From contig NZ_CP061291.1 in the NCBI RefSeq assembly GCF_018687455.1, forward strand, positions 1,612,001-1,676,000: a stretch of DNA of 64,000 bases. The letters run 5' to 3'. Both the position numbers and the translations under genes were made by a program. Of this stretch, positions 27,067 to 34,858 are shown piece after piece. The stretch's first letter is position 1. Every line of letters begins with the position of its first letter. Source of the DNA: Polynucleobacter sp. TSB-Sco08W16 (GTDB lineage: Bacteria; Pseudomonadota; Gammaproteobacteria; Burkholderiales; Burkholderiaceae). The notes beneath the pieces are model-generated. The model worked only from the letters and a program-made list of their open reading frames with translations. It did no database searches and was not told the DNA's origin.

Positions 27067-27279
27067 CGGTCGCTAACTAGCAGAGCAAAAGATAAGACTC
27101 ATTTCCGCTCCCTGATGAGCAGAAATCGTGGCAACACTTCACAAAAATAAGTAACAGGCGCTGGCAAGGACGTGATCAGCCCCCAGGATATTCATAATTA
27201 ATCTTATCCAATTCATATCAATTGGCTTTTACAACATCTAAAAACCAATTAAATCAATAGCTAAATCATACTGGGACAT
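27067..27279. other. Intergenic gap after moaC
   Basis: 213 bp without a credible gene, AT-rich toward its right side. It contains CCAATT-CATATC-AATTGG and an imperfect ATTGGCTTTT/AAAAACCAAT inverted repeat around 27220-27250. No clear terminator tail is seen. It is the left junction of the accessory-looking region. Confidence 0.5.
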
Positions 27280-29181
27280 TCACCTGGGAAATACAAGACT
27301 TCTCTCACGTACTGCAGCATTAACAAAATAAATCGAACCCTCTCTAGATAAATGAGAATCATCAATTCCAATTGGGGTAAGAACTTGGCTCGAGCTAGAA
27401 AGAAGACAGCCTGCAGAATTACACAGAATATCCATAGGCGATATAAAATTGATTCCCAGATTTTTAGAGATGCCCATTACTCTTATATCAGACTCTCTGG
27501 TTGAAAAACTAAACCTTTTATAGGTTCTAGCCTCTTTGCCATCGGAAAATAACGCTGCAGCCAATCTAGGCTGATAAATTTCAAATGCGGGGAAGTTGCC
27601 TATTAGGGTGATATTTTTGATTCCGATTTGCCTAAGAGCGGTTACAGTATTCTGAATACTCGTATCAGTTAATTTGTTCCATTGATTTATCCCATCATAT
27701 TGACTCCAATTTGCAGCCAAGATGATCATTTCAGGTTGATTTTTTTTAATGGATTCAAATACTGAGTTATTGTGGTCAATACAAATTTTGTTTTCAGCAA
27801 GTGCTCCTGACCTCTTGCCTCTCGGCCCAAATGAAAGCAATGGGGGACATGCTGACTTGCTCGCATCGTAGAGGTAGAATCCTAACAAATCAGACTGCGC
27901 CTTTAATCCTGCATATAGGTGGCCAGCGTGAGAATCACCCCAAAGATAAATGATTGGTTTTGTATTATTTTTTTGTAGTGGTAAATCTTGACAATTAGAT
28001 GGGCAATAAGCGGAATCTAAGTGATAGTTAAGTTTATCCTTTGCAACAGCCCTATAAGGGTATCCCTCACGGTCAAAAACATTAAATCCCGCAAAGCCTA
28101 TCAAACTCATTACCAGTAGCAGTAACGTTGCTCTTAGTTTTAAAGGGGCATGCTTAAGTGGTATTTCTATGCACCTATAAGTGGTCCATGCCAAAATTAT
28201 CGAAACTGTTACCAGAAAAGTGTAGGTGAGTGCAGATGGCTCTTGAATGTGGCTCATTCGCCAAAAGGTAAGTACTGGCCAGTGCCATAAATATAGCGGG
28301 TAACTAATCAATCCAACCCATACAAGTAGTGGATTAGATAATATCTTGCGATTCAACCATGACTTTTCAGAAAAAATCAAAGAAACGGCCCCAATAACTG
28401 GAATTAATGCCCACCAACCAGGAAACTCTCTATTTGTGTTGATTAAAATTAGCCCGACAACAATCAACACTGCCCCCATCCATGAAATGGGTTCTATGAA
28501 TTTTAATAATTTTTTCCTTGGGTTTTGAATTTCAATTTGACTCAATATCGATCCAAAAAGAATCTCCCATATCCTCGATAATGGCGAATAAAAATCTGTC
28601 GATAAATTGTTGCTAGCAAAGTAAATGTTTGCAGAAAACGATAGCAATAGTCCGGCTACTATAATTTTTGAAAATGAAAAATTCCTTTTTTTACATACCC
28701 AAAAAATGAGCGGGGAAAAAAGATAAAATTGTTCTTCAACAGCTAGAGACCAAAGGTGTAATAGAGCCTTTGTCTCGGCAGAATTATCAAAATAACTAAC
28801 CTCTTGCCACAAAACCAAGTTAGATACAAAGCCAGCCCCCGAAGCTATATGCTTTCCAAGCTGTGAAAATTCTGCCGCACTAAAGCCCAACCACCCGCAT
28901 GCATAGGTAAAAACCAGCACCACAATAAGAGAAGGAAAAATTCTCGCAATTCTTCTACAGTAAAAATCTATAAAGCTAAATGAGGATTGATTTAAATTTG
29001 ACGTGATAATGGAGGTAATTAGGTACCCAGAAATTACAAAAAATATATCAACCCCAATAAAGCCGCCATTCAATAATTGTGGGAAAGCGTGGTAAATGAC
29101 AACCGACAAAATAGCTATGCCACGAAGTCCATCTATATCAGGTCGGTATTTGGGGTGTAACTGAGGGGTGTGATTTGGCAT
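27280..29181 (-). CDS. Membrane O-acyltransferase with SGNH domain (OafA/YrhL type)
   Basis: 633 aa. N-terminal acyltransferase-3 domain with about ten membrane helices: YRPDIDGLRGIAILSVVIYHAF with the catalytic His, then GGFIGVDIFFVISGYLIT and LLHLWSLAVEEQFYLF. The C-terminal periplasmic SGNH-like domain (~390-630) starts at YLWGDSHAGHLYAGLKAQ and has DDSHLSREGS near the end. Such two-domain proteins acetylate surface glycans such as O-antigen. The gene is AT-rich compared with its core neighbours and lies between moaC and the moaC remnant, so it is a transfer candidate. The glycan substrate is unknown. Confidence 0.9.
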   Translation of the reverse strand: MPNHTPQLHPKYRPDIDGLRGIAILSVVIYHAFPQLLNGGFIGVDIFFVISGYLITSIITSNLNQSSFSFIDFYCRRIARIFPSLIVVLVFTYACGWLGFSAAEFSQLGKHIASGAGFVSNLVLWQEVSYFDNSAETKALLHLWSLAVEEQFYLFSPLIFWVCKKRNFSFSKIIVAGLLLSFSANIYFASNNLSTDFYSPLSRIWEILFGSILSQIEIQNPRKKLLKFIEPISWMGAVLIVVGLILINTNREFPGWWALIPVIGAVSLIFSEKSWLNRKILSNPLLVWVGLISYPLYLWHWPVLTFWRMSHIQEPSALTYTFLVTVSIILAWTTYRCIEIPLKHAPLKLRATLLLLVMSLIGFAGFNVFDREGYPYRAVAKDKLNYHLDSAYCPSNCQDLPLQKNNTKPIIYLWGDSHAGHLYAGLKAQSDLLGFYLYDASKSACPPLLSFGPRGKRSGALAENKICIDHNNSVFESIKKNQPEMIILAANWSQYDGINQWNKLTDTSIQNTVTALRQIGIKNITLIGNFPAFEIYQPRLAAALFSDGKEARTYKRFSFSTRESDIRVMGISKNLGINFISPMDILCNSAGCLLSSSSQVLTPIGIDDSHLSREGSIYFVNAAVRERSLVFPR

Positions 29182-29521
29182 AAGTAGTTATGATAATTGC
29201 TTGCGATACGATAACCTTTGGTTGCCCTTAAATACCGTAATTACCTTCTCGTTTGAGCAAAACAAAGTGGAGTGGTTATCTGGATGGGATTCTATTAATA
29301 AACGGAGGTGGGGGTATGGCGGGTTTTATTTTCTAGAGAATATAAAGGGGTGCCCCTATTATTTAGGATGTGGACGGATTCCGTCCTATACAACTCCGAC
29401 GCTATTCTTTTTCGTAGCCAAATTTGGTTCCGCTTGTTTATTAATTCAACTATGCAAAGTTTGGCCATATCAAATTTAGCTTTTCTTAATACGTTTTTTA
29501 CTGGGTTTCTTACCATAGTCT
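29182..29521. other. AT-rich non-coding stretch with small palindromes
   Basis: About 340 bp between the acyltransferase start and the moaC remnant. Open frames here are short, overlap each other and resemble nothing I recognise. Two perfect palindromes are visible: AGGGG-TG-CCCCT (29346-29357) and GGACGGA-T-TCCGTCC (29372-29386). The acyltransferase promoter must lie at the left end. It could be decayed gene sequence or an insertion scar. Confidence 0.45.
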
Positions 29522-29610
29522 AAGTTGCCCTCCTCACAATTTATGACATGTGCAAATCAGTAGCCCGTGGCATGGTGATAGGTGATGTAAAGCTACTTGA
29601 GAAGAGTGGT
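29522..29610 (+). pseudogene. Remnant of a second moaC (3' end only)
   Basis: An 89-bp stretch aligns base for base, without gaps, to moaC positions 26948-27036, about 81% identical by hand count. The first 35 bases differ at only one position; the remaining 54 differ at 16. It would encode VALLTIYDMCKSVARGMVIGDVKLLEKSG; the codon before it is TAA and a stop comes four codons after it. It is not expressed as MoaC. It lies in the same orientation as intact moaC, 2.5 kb away, with the acyltransferase between them. Confidence 0.85.
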
Positions 29611-29627
29611 CATCCAATTTAGTCGAC

Positions 29628-30614
29628 TTAATCATTCAATGAAAAAAGTTCGGGCCCAATTAGGTCTCTTAACTTTTCTAAATAAGCATCTTTCGATGCA
29701 ATATCATCTTTTATTTCAGCTAGGCGAATATATCCGATCAAGGCATTCACAGAATATGGGTTTATGGCTAGTAATTTTTTTAATAGCTCTTCAGACGGTA
29801 CTACTGCATTCTTAAGTTCACTTTTGACCCTTGCTTCCAAAAAATTTAATTGATCTAATATTGATGGCTGATGAAGCCATTGAATCCCTCTAAGTTCAAA
29901 CTCTTTTTTATGATGCTCATGCATTTGCACATCACTTGGAATCGCATAAAAACAAGTGTATGCATCTGATGATGAATAACTATTCAGCTTAAGTAGGGCA
30001 TCAAATATCAATCTATCTTCTCCTGTGCCATCCTCAAAAGGCGAGAGTGCCCAGTAAGGAAAAATAAAATGGCACGCATCTTTACTTAAGATGAGATTAC
30101 TTGGACTAACAAATCCTCCAAAGCGTTCTTGGTTTATACCTTTGCCCGGCCCAAGGGAATCCCACTCATCCTTACAAATTGGCCAGGCTGTATTTTTATC
30201 AACAAACCACCTCAATGAGAATGCCCAAGCTTTTCCAACTACAACATTCATCAATTTTTCTATATGGTCTTGACGCCACCAATCATCATCGTCTAAATAG
30301 GCTACATATTTACTATTGGCGGCATAGCTTAAGATCGTTCTAATGGCCCCACTGTATCTATTCGAGTAGATCCCACCATGTCTTACTGATGTTGAATACC
30401 CTAAATCTAAAATAGTAATTGCCATATTTTTTGGGCATTGCTGTAACAGCAGATCTAATTGAGATATTTTTCCCATCTTAGAGTCGATCCCAACCAATAT
30501 CTGAATACTGCCTTTGTAATTTTGATTGAAGATGGAGTGGATACTTTTAGTAAGGCTGTCCCTTAAAGTGGTTGGTATAACCACAGCGACATCAAATTGA
30601 TTTTGTAGTTCCAT
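29628..30614 (-). CDS. Family 2 glycosyltransferase
   Basis: 328 aa from ATG 30614; the longer reading frame begins at a GTG nine codons earlier. GT-A fold: FDVAVVIPTTLRDSLTKSIHSIFNQNY (~7-33) and the metal-binding YLDDDDWWRQDHIEKL (~105-120). A C-terminal helical part of ~80 residues follows the transferase domain. It presumably moves a sugar from a nucleotide donor to a surface glycan or glycoprotein; acceptor unknown. It lies on the same strand as the TPR-glycosyltransferase and pilin upstream and the acyltransferase downstream, and its 3' end is 18 bases from the moaC remnant. Confidence 0.85.
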   Translation of the reverse strand: MELQNQFDVAVVIPTTLRDSLTKSIHSIFNQNYKGSIQILVGIDSKMGKISQLDLLLQQCPKNMAITILDLGYSTSVRHGGIYSNRYSGAIRTILSYAANSKYVAYLDDDDWWRQDHIEKLMNVVVGKAWAFSLRWFVDKNTAWPICKDEWDSLGPGKGINQERFGGFVSPSNLILSKDACHFIFPYWALSPFEDGTGEDRLIFDALLKLNSYSSSDAYTCFYAIPSDVQMHEHHKKEFELRGIQWLHQPSILDQLNFLEARVKSELKNAVVPSEELLKKLLAINPYSVNALIGYIRLAEIKDDIASKDAYLEKLRDLIGPELFSLND

Positions 30615-30784
30615 GAAAACATGATTCCTCAGAGTTAGCACCCATGTATAAATGGTATCCTTAAGTAGGCTATCTTAAAGTATCAACATATTATTCTTAA
30701 CGCAACCTAAGTAGCTTTGGCTAGAAACACCAACTGTGCTCAGATTTAATATCTTTTTTAAAAATGGAGGGTAGACGCAAAACC

Positions 30785-32353
30785 TTACCTTACACCTAAG
30801 TCTAATTTGATCTTTTGCAACACACTACTCCAGTCGCCAATAGCTTTCTGTCTATACAACTTTACTGATGGATACCATGGACTATCCCCCCTATCCAACA
30901 ACCAACGCCAATCAGGGACATGAGACAAAAGAATCCAAGTTTCCTTGCCAAGGGCTGCACTTAAGTGGGGAACACTAGTGCAGGTACTAATAACTAAATC
31001 AACATTTTCAATAAGCGCCGCAGTATCTTCAAAATCTTTTAATTCATCGCCAAAGAATTTAATGTTCTTATAATTTTTAAAAAATTCTTTATCGCCGTCT
31101 TTTAGCTCTTTTTGCAAGCAGATATATTCCGCCCCCTCCAAGGGAAGCGCTTCAATAAAATCAGCAAGCCTCAAACTTCTTTGAGAGTCAACCTTAAAAT
31201 TAGACATACTGCTCCACACCAAACCGATGCGCCGCCCTACTCTATCCCCTAATTTCTGTTTCCATTCGGAAATCTTATTCGGATTTGCAGCCAGATAAGG
31301 GGTGCCTGCAGGAATCGAAGAAATAGTTGTTTTAAATGCTAACGGAAGACTCAAAAGTGGGCATTGATAATCAAAGAATGGTATTTCATTGCCCTTAATA
31401 ACTAATTGCCACACCCCCTCCAAATTTCTCATCAGACCAGCAAGTGCCTCTGGAACTTCCAAAATAATTTTGGCGCCTAAATCAGCAACTAATTTGACAT
31501 ACCTGCAAAACTGAATGAAATCGCCAAACCCCTGCTCCCCATAAATCAGAATTGTCTTCCCCTGAAGAGACTCAACCCCAAGCCAAACAGGCTTTTTAAA
31601 GGAACGTTTACCTGCACCTTCGCTGACCTTTTCAGAATCCCATCTTCTCTCATAAAGTGGAAAACCTTTTTCATAATTTCCCTCCAAGAGAAGACAAAGA
31701 CTTTTGTTCCAAGATGCATCATGGTAGTCGGACTTTAGACTCAGCGCCTTATCGTAGTGATGAAGAGCTTCTTCAAAACGTTTTAGCTCATGCAGGGTAA
31801 CGCCTTTATTAGACCAACCCTCCACGTAATCAGGCCTTAGGTTCAACGCTTTATCATAGTGCTTAAGAGCCTCTTCAAAACGTTTTAGCTCATGCAGCGT
31901 AACGCCTTTATTAGACCAACCCTCCACGTAATCAGGCCTTAGACTCAGCGCCTTATCATGGTGATAGAGTGCCTCTTCAAAACGTTTTAGCTCATTCAGT
32001 ACATTGCCTTTATTCGACCATGCCTCTGCATAATCAGGTTGTAGACTTAATGCTTTATCAAATAAAGTAGCAGCTGCTTCATAATGATTAAATTCTTTTT
32101 CAATGAGTCCCAAGTTGAGATACGCTTCACTATTACCGAACTCAATTGAAATAGCTTTTTGCGCAGCAGCTTTAGCTTCAGAATATTTTTTCAGCTTTAA
32201 TTGTGTTGCAGACAAATTGGTTAGAGTCGAAGCTCTATTAGGCATAAGCTCCAGTGACTTTTTAAAATGGAATTCTGCTTGAGAAAAATTTTCAGCCTTC
32301 AAAAATACACAGCCATCTAAAAAATATTTTTTTGCTAATTCAAAGTTAGTCAT
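30785..32353 (-). CDS. TPR-repeat protein with C-terminal glycosyltransferase-like domain
   Basis: 522 aa from ATG 32353 (MTNFELAKKYFLDGC, the natural TPR start); frames from ATG 32407 or GTG 32416 add 18-21 unlikely residues. The N-half holds about six to seven 34-residue TPR units, three of them nearly identical (WSNKGVTLHELKRFEEALKHYDKAL). The C-half (~240-520) has ILIYGEQGFGDFIQFCRYV, RRIGLVWSS and LVISTCTSVPHLSAALGKETWILL with DWRWL...SPWYPSVKLYRQ, a GT9/GT41-like arrangement common in beta-proteobacteria. Protein or glycan glycosylation is inferred. It lies directly downstream of the pilin gene. Confidence 0.82.
   Translation of the reverse strand: MTNFELAKKYFLDGCVFLKAENFSQAEFHFKKSLELMPNRASTLTNLSATQLKLKKYSEAKAAAQKAISIEFGNSEAYLNLGLIEKEFNHYEAAATLFDKALSLQPDYAEAWSNKGNVLNELKRFEEALYHHDKALSLRPDYVEGWSNKGVTLHELKRFEEALKHYDKALNLRPDYVEGWSNKGVTLHELKRFEEALHHYDKALSLKSDYHDASWNKSLCLLLEGNYEKGFPLYERRWDSEKVSEGAGKRSFKKPVWLGVESLQGKTILIYGEQGFGDFIQFCRYVKLVADLGAKIILEVPEALAGLMRNLEGVWQLVIKGNEIPFFDYQCPLLSLPLAFKTTISSIPAGTPYLAANPNKISEWKQKLGDRVGRRIGLVWSSMSNFKVDSQRSLRLADFIEALPLEGAEYICLQKELKDGDKEFFKNYKNIKFFGDELKDFEDTAALIENVDLVISTCTSVPHLSAALGKETWILLSHVPDWRWLLDRGDSPWYPSVKLYRQKAIGDWSSVLQKIKLDLGVR
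31771..32060. repeat. Three tandem 102-bp repeats coding for TPR units
   Basis: Units begin at 31771, 31873 and 31975, an exact 102-base (34-codon) period. The first two are nearly identical over about 70 bases (one G/C difference around the GCAG motif); the third is more diverged. They encode consecutive TPR units. Near identity at DNA level suggests recent duplication and possible copy-number change. Confidence 0.85.
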
Positions 32354-32518
32354 AGTTCTTATTTTTATAGTTAGCAATCTAGGGGGGATGCCCTCAAGAT
32401 TACTCATCACTTCCACATTTTAATCCGTAGCCAGAAATCGAAACTAATTCAACATTTATGCTTTTTGATATTACAAAGTGGGGTAGCTTGCAAAATGTGG
32501 CCCGGAAAAATCTAGGGT

Positions 32519-33040
32519 TTACTTACTAATTCTGCACTCCGAAGGCAATAACTGGGAAATCAAATTGGTCTCGGTTGATCTGCATGACCAGCCACCAGCC
32601 CAAGAAGAACCCTCTGGTTTTGATAAATCAATTGGTCTTGGAGAATTAGCATCAGGCTCATTTGTTGGCACCAGATGTAAGGTGTTTTTTCCTTCGGGTG
32701 CTACGCTAATTTGGTAGTCGATGGCAATTGCTCCTGATGGAGTCACTTCAATCAACTTTACACTTCGTGTCGGAGTAAATGTGAATGATCCATTGGTGGC
32801 TTGATCCATTGGTACGGTACCGCGACTAGCAAATGCTTCTGTAACCGCAAGCTTGGCGCTAGAAGAGAGATTCATGCCTTCTATAACGCGACTACGAGCT
32901 ATGTAATCCTGATACTGAGGTACCGCAACCGCCACCAAGATTCCAATAATGGCAACCACCACCATCACTTCAATTAGTGTAAATCCCGCCTGTTGCTCAT
33001 TGTTGTCTTTGATTTTGTAGTCTTTATTTGAACTCTGCAT
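32519..33040 (-). CDS. Type IV pilin (PilA-like)
   Basis: 173 aa. Prepilin leader of 19 residues ending QQAG, cleaved before FTLIEVMVVVAIIGILVAVAVPQY, with E5 of the mature protein present. Mature pilin is ~154 aa with two Cys in the C-terminal part (WSCRS...PSECRISK), which would form the disulfide-bonded D-region. The leader is longer than the usual 6-8 residues. AGGAG lies 9 bases before ATG. Only this pilin is seen; assembly genes are elsewhere. The glycosyltransferase genes downstream on the same strand suggest pilin glycosylation, as inference. Confidence 0.9.
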   Translation of the reverse strand: MQSSNKDYKIKDNNEQQAGFTLIEVMVVVAIIGILVAVAVPQYQDYIARSRVIEGMNLSSSAKLAVTEAFASRGTVPMDQATNGSFTFTPTRSVKLIEVTPSGAIAIDYQISVAPEGKNTLHLVPTNEPDANSPRPIDLSKPEGSSWAGGWSCRSTETNLISQLLPSECRISK

Positions 33041-33111
33041 ATCTTTTAGCTCCTGAGGTGAAATGCCTCATCATCCAGTCTATACCTCTTACACTCAAGG
33101 AAGCTATCAAT

Positions 33112-33142
33112 AAAAAAGCCAGCTTTTAGGGCTGGCTTTTTC
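33112..33142. terminator. Intrinsic terminator between the TerC-like gene and pilin
   Basis: AAAAAAGCCAGC-TTTTAG-GCTGGCTTTTT stem-loop, 20 bases after the TerC-family stop on the minus strand. It separates that gene from the pilin gene transcribed further on in the same direction. Confidence 0.85.
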
Positions 33143-33161
33143 TGATTCTTGGGTGAGAAAA

Positions 33162-33866
33162 CTAGCCCTCTTTAGACGCGTTCTTTTTCTTAAGATAATT
33201 ACCAAGCAAGATAACAAACGCAACACCAACCCCTTCAAAAATCATATGCGCATCCGACATTGCTTCTTGAATAGAGTCCTTGATAGCAGGATCATCAACC
33301 AACATCCCGCCAGCCAACAAACCAAGCAAGCCTGCCCCTAAGGTAATGATGATTGGGAAGCGATCCATTACCTTTAACAACATGGTGCTACCAAAAATAA
33401 TCAAGGGGATTGATAAGCCCAGGCCAATGATTAGCAAAATTAAACGGGTTTCTTCTGGACCTTTTTGAGCTGCTGCTGCAACAGCAATCACATTATCCAA
33501 ACTCATCACCAAGTCAGCTACCAAGATTGTCCGAATAGCGCCCCAGATATGTGAGCTGCCTTCCATATCCGCATCATCATCACTATCTGCCAATAGCTGT
33601 ACACCGATATAAACCAAAAGAATTGCGCCAATGATCTTGAGATAAGGCAGTGTTAACAATTGAACCGCAGTAATTGTGAGGACCACTCGCAAAATAATAG
33701 CTGCCGCGCTACCCCAGAAAATGGCTTTCTTTTGCTGATGCGATGGTAAATTACGTGATGCTAAAGCAATCACAACTGCGTTATCACCAGATAGCAAGAT
33801 ATTTGCAACGATGATAGATAAAAGAGCCGCCCAAAAAGTGGCGTCTGAAAATGCTGAAAAATCCAT
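33162..33866 (-). CDS. TerC-family integral membrane protein (YjbE type)
   Basis: 234 aa with about seven hydrophobic helices. The signature ANILLSGDNAVVIALASRNLP (~20-40) and LVADLVMSLDNVIAVAAAAQ (~115-134) contain the conserved membrane Asp residues of TerC proteins. Family members export manganese or assist metalation of exported proteins; the function here is inferred only. It stands between sucD and the pilin gene, with its own terminator downstream. Confidence 0.88.
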   Translation of the reverse strand: MDFSAFSDATFWAALLSIIVANILLSGDNAVVIALASRNLPSHQQKKAIFWGSAAAIILRVVLTITAVQLLTLPYLKIIGAILLVYIGVQLLADSDDDADMEGSSHIWGAIRTILVADLVMSLDNVIAVAAAAQKGPEETRLILLIIGLGLSIPLIIFGSTMLLKVMDRFPIIITLGAGLLGLLAGGMLVDDPAIKDSIQEAMSDAHMIFEGVGVAFVILLGNYLKKKNASKEG

Positions 33867-33920
33867 ATCTTGTCTCCCTACTTTTTTATTTTTTATTTAC
33901 TAATAATTCAAAACTAGATA

Positions 33921-33944
33921 AGGGCACTGCGTAAGCAGTGCCCT
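33921..33944 (-). terminator. Putative sucCD terminator
   Basis: Perfect AGGGCACTGC-GTAA-GCAGTGCCCT hairpin just after the sucD stop. The T run is stronger on the plus strand; on the minus strand the stem is followed by TTATCTAGTTTTG, a poor tail. It probably stabilises the sucD 3' end or terminates partially. Confidence 0.6.
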
Positions 33945-33949
33945 TTTTA

Positions 33950-34843
33950 TTACAACATCGCTTTTAATAAAGCAGCCATTTCAGATGGGTTCTTAGTTAC
34001 TTTGAAGCCACACTCTTCCATTACGGCGAGCTTGGCATCAGCAGTATCTGCACCACCGGAAATTAATGCGCCGGCATGGCCCATACGCTTCCCAGGAGGC
34101 GCAGTTACGCCAGCAATAAAGCCAACCACTGGTTTCTTCATGTTTTCTTTACACCAACGAGCTGCTTCAGCCTCGTCTGGTCCACCGATTTCACCAATCA
34201 TGATGACGGCATCAGTTTCTGGGTCTTCGTTGAACATGCGCATGATGTCAATGTGCTTTAACCCGTTGATTGGGTCTCCACCAATACCAACTGCTGTTGA
34301 TTGACCTAAGCCAATTGCTGTCAACTGACCAACTGCTTCGTAAGTCAATGTACCGGAACGACTCACAACACCGATGCGGCCTTTCTTATGAATATGGCCA
34401 GGCATGATGCCAATCTTCAGTTCGTCTGGAGTAATGATGCCTGGGCAGTTAGGTCCAAGCAATAAAGTCTTCTTGCCGCCAGCCGCTTCTTTTGCACGCA
34501 TCTTGTTACGCACTTCAAGCATGTCACGCACTGGAATACCTTCAGTAATGCAAATAACGAAGTCGAGGTCAGCATCTACTGCCTCCCAAATCGCAGCAGC
34601 AGCACCGGGAGGCGGAACATAGATTACAGAAGTAGTTGCGCCAGTTTGCTGAGCAGCTTCTTTAACAGTTCCATAAATAGGAATATTAAAAATTGACTCG
34701 CCTGCTTTTTTAGGGTTCACGCCAGCAACAAAACAGTTTTTACCGTTTGCGTATTCCTGACATTTTTCAGTATGGAACTGACCAGTCTTACCAGTAATAC
34801 CCTGTGTAATAACTTTGGTGTTTTTATTAATCAAAATAGACAT
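33950..34843 (-). CDS. sucD: Succinyl-CoA synthetase alpha subunit
   Basis: 297 aa. It forms the heterotetramer with SucC that makes succinate and ATP from succinyl-CoA in the TCA cycle. TKVITQGITGKTGQFHTEKC at the start is the CoA site, and LLGPNCPGIITPDELKIGIMPGHIHKKG follows. The phospho-His lies in GKRMGHAGALISGG. Full length. It is 15 bases downstream of sucC and translated from the same message. Confidence 0.98.
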   Translation of the reverse strand: MSILINKNTKVITQGITGKTGQFHTEKCQEYANGKNCFVAGVNPKKAGESIFNIPIYGTVKEAAQQTGATTSVIYVPPPGAAAAIWEAVDADLDFVICITEGIPVRDMLEVRNKMRAKEAAGGKKTLLLGPNCPGIITPDELKIGIMPGHIHKKGRIGVVSRSGTLTYEAVGQLTAIGLGQSTAVGIGGDPINGLKHIDIMRMFNEDPETDAVIMIGEIGGPDEAEAARWCKENMKKPVVGFIAGVTAPPGKRMGHAGALISGGADTADAKLAVMEECGFKVTKNPSEMAALLKAML

Positions 34844-34858
34844 ATTGAAATTCCCGGA

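Noticed and set aside
27220..27250. Imperfect inverted repeat ATTGGCTTTT/AAAAACCAAT after moaC as a terminator for the acyltransferase.
   Set aside because: The stem is short and AT-rich and no T run follows on the minus strand; noted in the gap description only.
29201..29523. Overlapping open frames of 71-92 codons on both strands in the gap after the acyltransferase.
   Set aside because: They overlap each other, lack ribosome binding sites and recognisable family motifs, and lie in AT-rich DNA next to a gene remnant; treated as non-coding.
31771..32060. Regular ~102-bp repeats that could suggest a CRISPR-like array.
   Set aside because: The period is exactly 34 codons, units have no unique spacers and the frame encodes TPR motifs within one gene.
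27067..33040. Prophage, transposon or integrase in the accessory-looking region.
   Set aside because: No integrase, transposase, phage structural gene, tRNA target or terminal inverted repeats were found; only the moaC remnant suggests recombination.
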